From: Heliocidaris tuberculata
Taxonomy: Eukaryota; Echinodermata; Echinoidea; Camarodonta; Echinometridae
DNA: 64,000 nucleotides
Assembly (NCBI GenBank): GCA_025618425.1
Contig: CM046847.1
Coordinates: forward strand, 15,284,468-15,348,467
Reading direction: 5' to 3'
A program made the position numbers and the translations under genes. Each line of letters starts with the position of its first letter. Position 1 is the first letter of the stretch. The notes beneath the pieces are model-generated. The model made no database searches, was not told the origin of the DNA, and saw nothing but the letters and a program-made list of their open reading frames with translations. Below are positions 26,041 through 36,039 of the stretch, piece by piece.

Positions 26041-26638
26041 CTTCTCTTTCTCTTTCCTTTTTGCTTTCTTTCTTTTGCCTTTATCTTTTTTCCTCTTCCC
26101 TTTTCTTTTGCTTCTATCTTCTTCTTCTCTTTTTCTTTTCCTTTTCTTTCCCTTCTCTCTTTTTCTTTTCCTTTTCTTTCCCTTCTCTCTTTTTTTTTTC
26201 CTTTTCTTTTCCTTGTTCCTGTCTATTTTCTTTTCTTTTTTTCTCTTTCCCCTATCCTTCTTGCCTTCATTTTTTTCCTCTTTTTCTCTTTTTTTTTTTC
26301 TTTTTTTTTTTTCTTTCTTTTTTTCTTTTTCTTTTTTTCTTTCTTTTTCTGCTCTTTTTCTCTCCGTTTCCCGTTTTTTTCTTTTCTTCTATTCTTCTTT
26401 TTTTCCTTTCTTCTTCCCTTCTTCTCTTTTTCTTCTTTTCTTTTTCTTTTCTTTTCTTCTTTTCTCCTTTTCTTTTCTTTTTTTCTTTTCTTTTTTCTTT
26501 TCTCCTTTTCTTTTCTTTTTTTTCTTTTTCTTTTTTCTTTTCTTTTTCTTTTCTTTTTTCTTTTCTCATTTTCCCCTTTTTTCTCTCTCTCTTTTTCTTT
26601 CCCTTTTCCCTTTCTTTTTCTTTTTCCCTTCCTAGTTC
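25971..26638. repeat. polypyrimidine tract (plus strand) in copy C
   Basis: About 660 nt of nearly pure C/T on the plus strand, including a perfect CT run at about 26009-26034. Open frames of 186-305 codons rich in F, S and L here are compositional artefacts. Confidence 0.92.
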
Positions 26639-26760
26639 TAATGGCAACGCTTATAAGTTCAGGCTCCTTGGCAACGCTCTTCACGCGGTCCACGCATTGC
26701 GTTGCCAAGGACCTATTATTTTTAAGATTTTGTCTGTATTATATTGTCATTTTCTAAACA

Positions 26761-26789
26761 CTGATGAAGACCCGAGGCACTGGTAGAAA
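26761..26789 (+). ncRNA. hammerhead-ribozyme-like motif, copy C
   Basis: Plus strand reads CTGATGA, then AGACCCGAGGCACTGGTA, then GAAA. Both core boxes are consensus, but stem II has one mismatch relative to the perfect hairpin of copies A and B. Flanks aaca and tgtt could form part of stem I. A convincing stem III and cleavage site were not seen. Confidence 0.4.
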
Positions 26790-26867
26790 ATTTTGTTAAG
26801 GAAAAATAAACAGTTGGATACATATGGCGAACCACTTGATTGTTTTCAAGTTCTTTCTTCTTCTTCT

Positions 26868-26870
<3 letters not shown>

Positions 26871-26937
<67 letters not shown>
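26871..26937. repeat. (AT)n microsatellite at retroelement boundary
   Basis: AT run abutting the right end of copy C of the Penelope-like element. Confidence 0.95.
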
Positions 26938-26940
<3 letters not shown>

Positions 26941-27570
26941 CTTATTATAATTTGAGTATAAGGCCAAAATGCTTTGTTATTGAAAAACTTTTTGGCACTT
27001 GCATAAATGATGGCTTTAAAAATACCAACATCGTTGTTTTTGGATCTATATCCATCTAAAGGTCTTTTTTTTTTTTTTTTTTTTTTTTAATCGTTTAAAA
27101 TTTAAAAAAAGAATGATTGACATTTATAACACACACATTTTGGTGAATGAGTCTGAGAGCTACTATCAGTGCGGGTTGCATGCACTGATCTCGATTTTTT
27201 TTTTCCGTAGAGATCAGTGGTTGCATGCAGTCTGTAATCACCGAATCAGTGGTCCAGTTGCAGTGCAGCTCGCTAGCTCTATGGAGAAATCGTTGACAGT
27301 GTATGGTCCTATATACATATGTACATGTATTTCCTTGACGGTGTGTGTGTGGGGGGGGGCGTGGGTGTGGGTGTGTGTGTGTGTGTGTGTGTTTATGCCT
27401 GTGTGTGCCTTTTCAAGTATGTCTGAATGTATTTCGTCACCTTCAGGCAGGGTTGGCCAATTTAAATAAATCCATTTAAATTATTGATTTATACCGCGAT
27501 TTAAATCAACATTAAAAAAAATCTTTGAAAAGAAAAAGAATAACACTCAGATTTTAAAACAAACCATGAC
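26938..27570. other. non-coding spacer with simple repeats
   Basis: Holds a poly-T run (27066-27089), an imperfect inverted repeat around 27176-27229 (gcatgcactgatctc with gagatcagtggttgcatgc) and a GT-rich microsatellite at 27341-27392. No gene seen. Confidence 0.7.
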
Positions 27571-27578
27571 ACGCAGTG

Positions 27579-27760
27579 CAGGGGCGGATCCAGCGTATTT
27601 TGTAAAAGGGGGGCACGCAAATCAGATTTTTGGGTCCAGTTTTCCTCCAGAATTCTCTGACAAGCAAAAAATAATAATTAAAAAAAAAGAGGCTATCAGT
27701 TCTAAAAGGGGAGGGGCACAATGTATACTATTCTTTCAAGGATTTCTAAATCCGCCACTG
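27579..27760. mobile_element. hAT-like MITE with perfect 8-bp duplication
   Basis: Starts CAGGGGCGGATCCAG and ends CTAAATCCGCCACTG (inverted termini), flanked by ACGCAGTG at 27571-27578 and 27761-27768. The 8-bp duplication and CAG(G/T)GGCG termini fit hAT elements. At 182 bp it has no transposase. Confidence 0.85.
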
Positions 27761-27768
27761 ACGCAGTG

Positions 27769-28117
27769 ACACACAGACACACACACACACACACATACCG
27801 ACACACCCCTACATGGACATGTATGTACAGTTAACAACAAATTATTCATACCTTATATACCAAGATTTGAATTTTTTTCAATTTTGTTTTCCATTAAAAA
27901 TTGGTTTGACCTGTACATGTACTTGATCATGTGACAAAGAATTTTACGAATAATATTACAGAACATAAAACAATTCACAAAATACCACTAGTCAACCTTT
28001 CATTTTAAGACAAACACGTAAGATTTCAAATTACAAGGGGTATGAATAATTATGCTGTTAAATGTATGTATATATAGACCTCTTTTTGGAAAATATTCAT
28101 ATATCCAACATCAAACT
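27769..28117. other. non-coding, no gene seen
   Basis: A short CA microsatellite at 27775-27796, then AT-rich sequence between two hAT-like elements. Confidence 0.6.
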
Positions 28118-28125
28118 CTCTTATG

Positions 28126-28428
28126 CAGGGGCGGATCCAGGATTTTGTATAAGGGGGGGGGGGGCACACAAATGCAGGTTTGTCATTTCTTGGAAACTAC
28201 TTTGAGGGAGACCCGTATTTTTTGGGTCTCGCCAGCTTTCGAAAAGTCGCTCAGTGGGGGAGGGGGGTTATGGGGGTCCAGTTCCCCTGCATAATTCTCT
28301 GACAGGCAAAAAAAAAAAAAAAAAAAAAAAAAAAAGGTTTTCCGTTCTTAAAGGGGGACACAGTCACAAAAAGTGGGGGACACAATGCATACTTTTCTTC
28401 CAAAAGGGGGGGGGGCATCCGGCCACTG
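28126..28428. mobile_element. hAT-like MITE with perfect 8-bp duplication
   Basis: CAGGGGCGGATCCAGGATTT at the left and GCATCCGGCCACTG at the right, flanked by CTCTTATG at 28118-28125 and 28429-28436. The interior has G- and A-homopolymers. Same family as the copy at 27579. Confidence 0.85.
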
Positions 28429-28568
28429 CTCTTATGCATTTATTTGTGTATTATGTTTATGATCACCTCTGTCACCTTTTTTTTCAATCCACTACGTCTC
28501 GAGTACGTCCTTTCAATGCCCCCACCCAATTCAGAATGGTTGGTTGGTATGATCTTTTCATCAAAGCT

Positions 28569-28597
28569 GCGAAAGGCCGCCATAGGCGGCCTTTCGC
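28569..28597. repeat. perfect GC-rich hairpin beside AT repeats
   Basis: gcgaaaggccgcc, loop ata, ggcggcctttcgc: 13-bp perfect arms. The text cctttcgcg(g/a)gtatat recurs about 30 nt later, so the hairpin flank and AT repeat have been partly duplicated. Confidence 0.9.
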
Positions 28598-28601
28598 GGG
28601 T

Positions 28602-28751
<150 letters not shown>

Positions 28752-28754
28752 TTA

Positions 28755-29062
28755 ATTAAAGGAGAATGAATCCCTGGGAAAATATCCATTTTAATGAAAA
28801 GAGAGGATAGAGAGAAGCAATTTTAAAAAAGTTCCATCAAAATCGGTTACGAAATGAAAAAGTCATGAAAAAACTACTAAACCTGTCACTTTGAAGCAAC
28901 ATTGCCAAATTGAGGATCGCCATAGTAAGTAAATTGAGACTTTTCAAACTTTCATAACTTTCTCATTTCGTAACCGATTCTGATGGAACTTTTTTAATTG
29001 CTTCTCTCTATCCTCTCTTTTCATTAAAATTAATTTTTCCTCAGGGTTTCATTCGTGATTTC
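28755..29062. mobile_element. palindromic foldback MITE, related to TTAA families
   Basis: Left arm aaagaggagaat..ccatcaaaatcggttacgaaatg and right arm catttcgtaaccgattctgatgg..tttcattcg are reverse complements for about 100 nt. The left edge reads TTAAAGGAGAATGAATCC like the TTAA elements; the right edge is decayed. Non-coding. Confidence 0.65.
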
Positions 29063-29093
29063 GCGACGAGCTATAAAATTCCAAACAATCTCT

Positions 29094-29790
29094 TGTCAAA
29101 CAGGTGAAGATGGACAGTGGGTGTGTTTACATAGTCCTGAAAATATTATTCGACTATACTTTTGAGAAAGGAATACGATGTGCACAATTTAATAACTTAC
29201 TGTTGAAATGATCATTTGACACCAAAATAACTGCACCCCAAGAAGATTACAATACTCAAGATTGTACTATGTAGATCTGACATGAATTAAATAAGAAACA
29301 TATGAAGGTTGGAATGTAAGAAAATGTTTTTCTCTACATTTGGGGCAGCAAAGCGTGGTCAAAGGGCACTCTGTTGTTGTTGTTTTGTTTGTTTTTTCAG
29401 GGGAGTGTTACAGCCCCTTCCCGACGGAAATTTTTGTCAGTTTTCATCTTTGTGTAATGTACAGCCATACCTCTTCCTTCTGACAAAATTTGGTCCATGG
29501 GCTTCAAGGAGAAATGTTTTCCTCAATTATTGTACGGGCCGTCTGACAACACATCCCAACGGAAATTTTTGTCAGTTTTTTGTGTTTTGGTTAATGTATA
29601 GGTCTAGTCATACAACTTCTTTCTGGCAAAGTTTAGTGCATATGTTAGATGGTTGAAATCGACACAACTTTGGTGCCCTTATTGGGGACCCTGGGGCCAA
29701 ACCCGGCGCATACATTTAGGCTGACAAGCTTTTTATTAAACACATGGCTGGTCTGAGTAATCAAATCTGAAATGTAAAATGGGGTGACTG
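29094..29790 (+). repeat. dispersed repeat, copy 1
   Basis: Aligns by eye with 57280-58270 from tgtcaaacaggtgaagatgg to gtaaaatggggtgactgg, with many substitutions. It lacks the SINE that sits inside the other copy, giving an empty site near 29600-29620. No coding potential recognised. Confidence 0.75.
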
Positions 29791-31122
29791 GCTCCCAGAC
29801 TATTATCGATAGTATTCAAAATTCACTGACAGACCTTTTTTTTTTTTTTTAATTGCCTTTTTGCCTTTATTCAGATATATTCAGACAAGAAAATTGTACA
29901 GAGAGACATCATTTTTCATACATTGTTAACAAAATACATAATTCAATCCAAAACAAATAATAAAATGCAAAATCTGCAATCTAAATAAAGGTTTTCAAAG
30001 ATAGTTAAGAAAAAAGTTTTAACTCTGACTCGGGGTGTCACACCCCCTCTAGTGACGCCTCGGCGTTAAGTCTCTTGTAAATCAGAATGAAGCTCATGCA
30101 TGGGACCAAACAAGACAAAGACGCAAGAAAGAAGGGTGAGGAAAAACTATGAAAGTCGCGTAAGGTCATGCACGTCAATATTGAATATTGTAGAAGGACT
30201 GCATTTATATTTACTATCAATATGAGCACTCGGGGCGAGGGGGGGGGGTGGATTCAGGATACAGTAAGGGGGTGGGAGTGGATACCGAATAATATTCTAC
30301 ATGCAAAAGATTTGTGTGTGTGTGTGAACTTCTTGGATGCCTGATCGGGTTTCAAAGGCTGCTTGTGCCCCCCCCCCCCCCCCCACTTTAATCCGCCAGT
30401 AACTACCATCTGATTTTGCTTACAACATAACAGCAGTATAGAAGTAATAGTTGTAATCGCACTTGCTGCAACCATTAGCAAAAGACGAAGTCATGGACTC
30501 ATTCTTATTGAAATCAAACATATACTGGACAAAAGCAGGGAACAAACGAAGTACAGTTTTCATGTAATATAATTTAAACACCAATTCATGCAGTTTGAAC
30601 AAATTTTTGTCTACATGTTACAGTACATGTAGGCCTACATCATTGTACATAAAACAATATATAGATACATTTTCAAGTGCTTACATCAAAAGTTGCACAT
30701 CAAAGTAAAGCATGTTCTGTCATTTCTATCATAACATATCTGTTGGTGTCATGAAGTAGGGAAGCATGATCGTTACGATAAATCATTGGTCATGCGAGGT
30801 ACTGACAATATTTTTGACTTCCTGTACTTGTTTTAAAACATGTATTTCGTCTGTCATATCACAAATGAAATGAACTTGCGAAAAGCACAAGAAATGCCTT
30901 AGTTTACAGTTTGCTCCATTTCTTTTAATTACACTGGCACTGTACAAACTAATCGACGTCCGGTATATCTACATTAACTGAAATATTGTTCGTCAGAAAT
31001 GAACGTGATTCCAAAGAGAAAATAATTCATCTAATATCCTCTGGTCAGTCCAAGTGCCCATCATGTCCATTTATGGCAGTGGTTAGGTTACAGGTCATTC
31101 ATCCATACAGATGTTTTCATAA
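29791..31122. other. non-coding, no gene seen
   Basis: Poly-T near 29837, a poly-C run at about 30368-30384 and short GT repeats. No supportable gene. Confidence 0.6.
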
Positions 31123-31124
31123 TA

Positions 31125-31293
31125 CAGTGAACATGTGAAATGACCGCTCAACGGAGACAAGAAAGCGGTCTTTACGAGCAGTTGGTCTTTATGTACAGGT
31201 TTCGTTAGTCCACGTTTCAATGAGAAACAAAACTTGCAGTCTTTATAGACAGGTGGTCTTCCTGTAAAGGTGTCGCTAAAGCAGGTTTCACTG
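31125..31293. mobile_element. pogo/Tigger-like MITE (TA target duplication)
   Basis: CAGTGAACATGTGAAATGACC at the left and the complement of CAGTGAAACCTGCTTTAGCG at the right, flanked by TA at 31123-31124 and 31294-31295. Repeated internal ggtctttatg/ggtggtcttcctgt text is typical of these short elements. The overlapping 115-codon minus-strand frame is not a gene. Confidence 0.65.
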
Positions 31294-31295
31294 TA

Positions 31296-32084
31296 ACTAC
31301 AAAGCTGACAAAAGAGAGGCATCGGCACCAATTTTAGGAAGGACGACGCGACGTTGACTAAATGTAAAGTAGGCCCCAAGTTAAGAGTTGGTTCCACTAG
31401 CGTACCCAAGGGGGGGCAGGGGGCAGAGTGCCCCCCTGACAACTTTTTACAGAAATAAATAGATTCCCCCCCCCCCCCCCTTTATAGACTCTTTTTAAAT
31501 TTTACTTGTCAGAGAATTCTGGATCGCCATAAAATCTGAAGTTACAGGTTGTGATATGGCAGGCAAAGGACAGAAAGTCTAGTTCAAAACGTAAAGGAGA
31601 AATACACACAGAAATCCTCATGTGAGTAGTGTGTGTGGCCGTTGTTTGAATTTACATCCCCTCTTTTTGGGGCCAGGGATTTTTATTATTTTTCACCTCT
31701 CATTCAATAAATATTTCACTTGAGGAGGTAAAAACTTCACAGCATCTTAGTTATGTTAGTACCCTGCTATTTATTAAGTAAAATCAAAGAAATCTGGCGA
31801 AAAGTTTTTTTTGTTACCTTTAAGCTCTATATGAGTAAACACTGCGATATCTGACGGGAATGAAATGAAAAGTCTATCTTTATTTTTCTAAATCATAATA
31901 CATGTATTTCATTTGATATCATGATTTATGCAAATTATAGGGATTACAGACCTATAATGTTAATTTATAGGCCTTATTCTGTTAAGTCAAGACAGAAAAG
32001 ACTTTATTAAAATGAGACTGCGTGTAATTCCTTATATAAATATAAAGATTAAGAGTGGCGTATCCAAGATTATCTTATATTTAT
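31296..32084. other. non-coding with fragments of hAT-like repeats
   Basis: A degenerate end (actagcgtacccaaggggg, about 31398) and homopolymer C resemble interior parts of the hAT-like elements. No gene seen. Confidence 0.5.
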
Positions 32085-32330
32085 TGGTGGCGTATCCAGG
32101 AATGCACGTTTCCCTACGTGCCAGCCGAACCAAATCTGACATATGTTAGTTACACATCGAGTGAAAGAAAATGTGAGCCCCCCCCCCTTCCCCCCTCCCC
32201 ACCCCCAAGGAACATGAAAAAAAAAATCCTCGCTTGTCTGAAAATTCAGAATAGAAGGCATCTAATGATTTTTTGTTCGTCAGGCGTGACCCCCCCCCCC
32301 CATCCCCCTGCATTCCTGGATACGCCACCA
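32085..32330. mobile_element. hAT-like MITE, imperfect target duplication
   Basis: Perfect terminal inverted repeats of about 22 nt beginning TGGTGGCGTATCCAGG. The flanks atatttat and atataaat agree at six of eight positions, so the duplication is weak. Interior rich in C. Confidence 0.55.
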
Positions 32331-32622
32331 ATATAAATAACCGACGGTGAGTTATTTGTAATATTCTGATGTAGCAATTTGAGACGACAGGCGAAGAACA
32401 CAGTATAGGGGCTTGCTTCGAAACCCTCACCAGCGCAATAGGGCCTAATGGCTACCAATTTTACTATGAAAAGGGGAAAAACGGCCTCCGTATTTTGAAT
32501 TGAATTAAATAGTAACCAACAATAGCAGCTGATATTATAATATATTCATTACCAGTCCTATTCTGTCTTTGTAAGTATATCCCATTCTTTACCCCCCCCC
32601 CCCCCCCAGCTCTCTTTGGGTG

Positions 32623-32623
<1 letters not shown>

Positions 32624-32652
<29 letters not shown>
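32624..32652. repeat. (CT)n microsatellite
   Basis: CT dinucleotide run with one interruption, in a pyrimidine-rich stretch after a poly-C run. Confidence 0.85.
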
Positions 32653-32656
<4 letters not shown>

Positions 32657-32859
32657 CCCTCCCCCTCTCACAGGCTTTCCTTTTCTCATACTCTCTTATT
32701 CTTTTATTCTCTCTTACAACCGATCTGTAAAAATGACTCCAATAGAAGTGAGGACAAAATAATGATCTCTTATTGTTTTTTTTTTTTTCACTCTCTACAT
32801 TTAATGAGATCGACCACCAACACTATGCAATCCCATTCTTCACATCCATGACGGAATAG

Positions 32860-32994
32860 CAGGGGCGTATCCAGGGTGGGGGGGGGAGTGAATCGGCCGC
32901 ACCCCCCCCCCCCTTTGAAACCAAACCTTCAGTACACAATAAAAATAAATTTGCTCTGTGCCCCCTCTTTTACAAAATCCTGGATCCGCCCCCT
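32860..32994. mobile_element. hAT-like MITE, short copy
   Basis: Starts CAGGGGCGTATCCAGG and ends TCCTGGATCCGCCCCCT; GGAATAG precedes it (32853-32859) and follows it (32995-33001), a seven-base duplication visible of an expected eight. The edge may be one base off. Confidence 0.6.
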
Positions 32995-33184
32995 GGAATA
33001 GGAATTACATTCTCTCGAACTACAAACTACAGGCATACGAGGGCTCTTACCTAAAATGTAAATAAAACCGGATCGAGCACCATTAGTTTGGGAGCCCACG
33101 AGACTAACAATGTCGGTCTATTAACCCTCCGAGAAATCTTGTAAAAAGGCCCATTCGCAAGACTGACGTGACAGTCTCATGGAC

Positions 33185-33420
33185 CAGTGGCGGATTTAAC
33201 CCCCCCCCCCCCCCCTCCACTGAGCAACTTTTAACTGGCTGGCGAGAAAAAAATTCTCGCCACCCCCCCCCCCCCCCCCTCCCCTCCCCCACTGAGCGAC
33301 TTTTGGAGGGCTGGCGATAAGGAAAAAAATACGAATCTCCCTCCAAGCAGTTCCGCAAAGTTGACAGCCCTGCGTTTGTGGCCCCCCCCCCCCTTTTACT
33401 ACATCCTGCATCCGCTCCTG
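33185..33420. mobile_element. hAT-like MITE with near-perfect 8-bp duplication
   Basis: CAGTGGCGGATTTAAC at the left and GCATCCGCTCCTG at the right; flanks TCATGGAC (33177-33184) and TCACGGAC (33421-33428) differ at one base. The interior repeats an actgagc(a/g)acttttaactgg-like unit with poly-C. Confidence 0.75.
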
Positions 33421-33428
33421 TCACGGAC

Positions 33429-34333
33429 TGTCAGGGTTCAGAAGCCCCCTCCCACCACTCATACCGACTTTACTATACTTCGTGTGTAGACTCTAGGCAG
33501 TCATACACCTCCACTTTTTCAAACACCACTGCACAAAAGTAACCAACATTCACTCAAAAGATCATTCCAAAAATGAAATCCGTAATTTACTGTCACTTCT
33601 GGCGAAACGGAGAATCGCAAGCCATTGTGTACATTTCCTGATCGCCGCGAGCGCTGACATCTCCCCTCAAAAAAGTTCGGTTGTTGAAAATTCGGTCCCT
33701 ATCGCGCACACGTAAAAGTCCCGATTTTCCGTGTGCGCGATCGTAGAGATCGACGTGCGCGCACGATACCGATTTCTTTGTAGACAAAATTTTATTTGCC
33801 GAGTTCAGTCTAAAACATCGGCGGCATGAAAACAAGATGCGATCGCGAAAAAAATTGGCGGGGATTTCTTCAGTTTTGGACATGATTTTGACTTTGGATT
33901 TTGCTGGAAATATCAGAAGTTCTTCCTAACGGCCAGTTAAGGTAGGAGTGAGATTTTAAAGAGCTGAATTTGACAGGAAGTATTTGAAATATTTATCTTA
34001 TTTTTTCCCCCATACCTTAAGTACATGCGATAGAAAATGACTAGTATTTTTGCATTCACGCCGCGTGCCCGCGTAGTGGTCAATATGACCACTAGAGTAT
34101 TACGTGGTGTGCCTCCCACTACATTGTCGGTCTCAATAATTTAAGGGAAATTTTGCATAATTACTCATTAAGGCTTCTAGAGAAATTTGATGATTATTCA
34201 GCTTGGAATGATTTCCCCACTTACATGAAAAGCCAGTAATTATTATTATTTATTTTTTTTTGCTTTGTCATTGGAAAATTGTCAAGGAGCATACTGCCCC
34301 TTCTAAATACAATAGTGGTGCCCCCCCCCCCAC

Positions 34334-34367
<34 letters not shown>

Positions 34368-34569
34368 GAGCTCCTGTATTTCCTGTCTTGAGATGGCGCG
34401 ATTTTATGCCATAAATTACCATTTTTTTGTGTGCGAAATTAGCCGACCTAAGCCGGTACTGGCACATGAAAGTACAAATTGTTCAAATTATAGAGCCTTA
34501 GTAGCCAATGGTAGCAGTACATCCTTGATTTCATCGGTTTTCTTTTCGATAACTTTCACCAGTTTGTAT
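33429..34569. other. non-coding, 3' side of the T-box gene
   Basis: A CA microsatellite lies at 34336-34365. No supportable gene; the small minus-strand frames do not resemble known proteins. Confidence 0.5.
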
Positions 34570-34575
34570 TTTATT
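34570..34575 (-). terminator. candidate polyadenylation signal of the T-box gene
   Basis: AATAAA on the minus strand, about 290 nt after the T-box stop codon. It is the first such hexamer I noticed downstream; usage is not shown by sequence alone. Confidence 0.35.
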
Positions 34576-34860
34576 CTCATTTACTGAGGCCGAGTTAAAA
34601 TTTTGGGATACATTCATAAAAATGAGACAATCTACCAAATATTTGGGAACTTTAAAAATTTTCGGGGGGGGGGGGATTGAAACAATAAATGAGGTCCCAC
34701 CTCTTTAGAATCATCCCCAATTATGAAAACAAGCGCTTTCAGGAACATTCATTAAGCATTTCATTTCATCTAGGTATAAACTTAACAATTGTACACGTTC
34801 CTATGTTATGTCTTATTTACATCTTTCTTATCCATGACCCTTGTGGCTGAATACCTGAAT

Positions 34861-35530
34861 CTAATCGTCAGTTGATAACGTGGCACTTTCTTCGTCAAGG
34901 CTTACGCAGGACCCATTGTATTCCGATACAAGTGTGCTACTCCTCTTGTGAAGTCTCGGTGAATACGCGGACCCAGGGAAGTGGTAGAAGCTTGCAGACA
35001 TCTTGGCAGAGTCCAGACTTCGTCGAGGCTTCATCACAGGCGAATCTCTGCTGCGAGGACGGAAGCCTTCTGCTGTGTGTATGGTTAAACGCCGCGTCAG
35101 TTCACCTCCATTCATTTCCATAAGATGCCGCTGGTGTGGTGTCACAGAGAACGGTGTGGATGGAACCATGAGCTTCCTAAACGCACCACCGGATTCTTCT
35201 GCAGTTGGAGGGCTCCCTATCCACCGATGGCCCGGCGTTTGGTGACTCAAGGCATCCCGTTCACCAGCTTCCGTGCTCATTTCATCGTCTGCAGAAGAAG
35301 GGCCTAAATGGAGTTTTCCTAATGCCTTGGACTGGGGTCCTTTGCCCTCCAACTTAGCTGTATCACTGACAACAATCTGAGGAAAATCTAGCAACCATGG
35401 CAGCGAGTGGTACAGCTTCACGTCTTGTTTTTTCTCTTGTAACTGGGCCTGCTGTGTATAGATTATCGGCTGGCTACCAGAGTGCATCTTGGTGGCATCC
35501 ATGGCAAACAAGGGGTTCCGTAGCATATAC
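34861..35530 (-). CDS. T-box transcription factor, exon 8 (C-terminus)
   Basis: Terminal coding exon: one base completes the Lys split with exon 7, then YMLRNPLFAMDATK to the end STDD and TAG at 34863-34861. The acceptor is attttag| before 35530. It encodes residues 606-827 of the joined protein, a low-complexity C-terminal region rich in Ser, Pro and Arg with segments such as YHSLPWLLDFPQIVVSD. No named domain is recognised; T-box factors commonly carry activation or repression regions here. Assignment to the gene rests on frame continuity with exon 7 and on matching strand and phase, not on similarity. Confidence 0.75.
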
Positions 35531-35794
35531 CTAAAATGATCAATAAGAACAAATGCCGATGGGCAACAAAAAAAAAAGTACCCTAAAACTCAGTCGCAAC
35601 CGTAAGCCTATTTCTTTGACAAAATAAACCCCAGAGCAAACATGGGCTGGAGGAGAAAGTTTTGTTGATTGAGAAAATAAGAGGGGCACTTGCTTTCTGA
35701 ACCACTTAAAAATATAGAGAATTTTTTTCTTTAACAACCCCCCCCCCCCCCCCCCTCCACTTCCTCTGCTCATAGACGGGGATTACGAGCTTAC

Positions 35795-36039
35795 TTGTCA
35801 GAATTTCGTCTGTCGTCTACTAGATTTGAGATGGCACGTTTCCGAAAGTCTCCATCAGAGCCTAGTCCTAGACCCCCAAATGGACTCGAAGCTTGGGAGC
35901 GAGTAGCGCTAGTCCTTGGCTTGGACGATAGTTCGGCGTCGCTGTTTGCTCTTTGCGATGTGTTCAGAGTTGGCAAGAAACCACAGCTCTCGTGAATGGC
36001 ACCGTCGTCGCTACCAGCAAGGTTGGTTGCAGACGACAC
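35795..36039 (-). CDS. T-box transcription factor, exon 7
   Basis: Acceptor ttttttccccag| before 36039 and donor ACAA|GTAAGC after 35795; enters in phase 0 and leaves two bases of a codon. Encodes residues 524-604, VSSATNLAGSDD to LVDDRRNSD, Ser-rich and without a recognised domain. Only this frame stays open through the exon when joined to exon 6, which supports the model. It is separated from exon 6 by an intron of about 7.1 kb packed with repeats. Confidence 0.72.

Larger units (their letters stand above)
21791..26870 (-). mobile_element. Penelope-like retroelement with GIY-YIG endonuclease and terminal repeats
   Basis: About 5.1 kb element read on the minus strand. It carries a frameshifted RT plus GIY-YIG coding region (25659-22727) and three copies of its terminal (pLTR) sequence: copy A 21791-22667, copy B 25545-25735 in the same orientation as A, and copy C 25781-26870 inverted. 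Direct and inverted partial terminal copies around one body are characteristic of Penelope-like elements. AT microsatellites lie at both outer edges. Presence of the GIY-YIG domain and a Cys/His motif before it fits the endonuclease-containing branch. Likely inactive because of three frameshifts. Confidence 0.88.
25781..26870 (+). repeat. Penelope-like terminal repeat, copy C (inverted)
   Basis: Reverse complement of copy A over almost all its length, from gctttccgcctgttccc to the caagttctttcttc region. It is about 200 bp longer than A because the pyrimidine tract is longer. It ends against an AT microsatellite. Confidence 0.88.

Noticed and set aside
25840..26786. Open frames of 186-305 codons rich in Phe, Ser and Leu, and Lys/Glu/Arg frames on the other strand
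   Set aside because: They are translations of a nearly pure pyrimidine/purine tract in the retroelement terminal repeat and occur in several frames at once.
31095..31442. 115-codon minus-strand frame as a gene
   Set aside because: It spans a pogo/Tigger-like MITE and a poly-G/C region and resembles no protein family.
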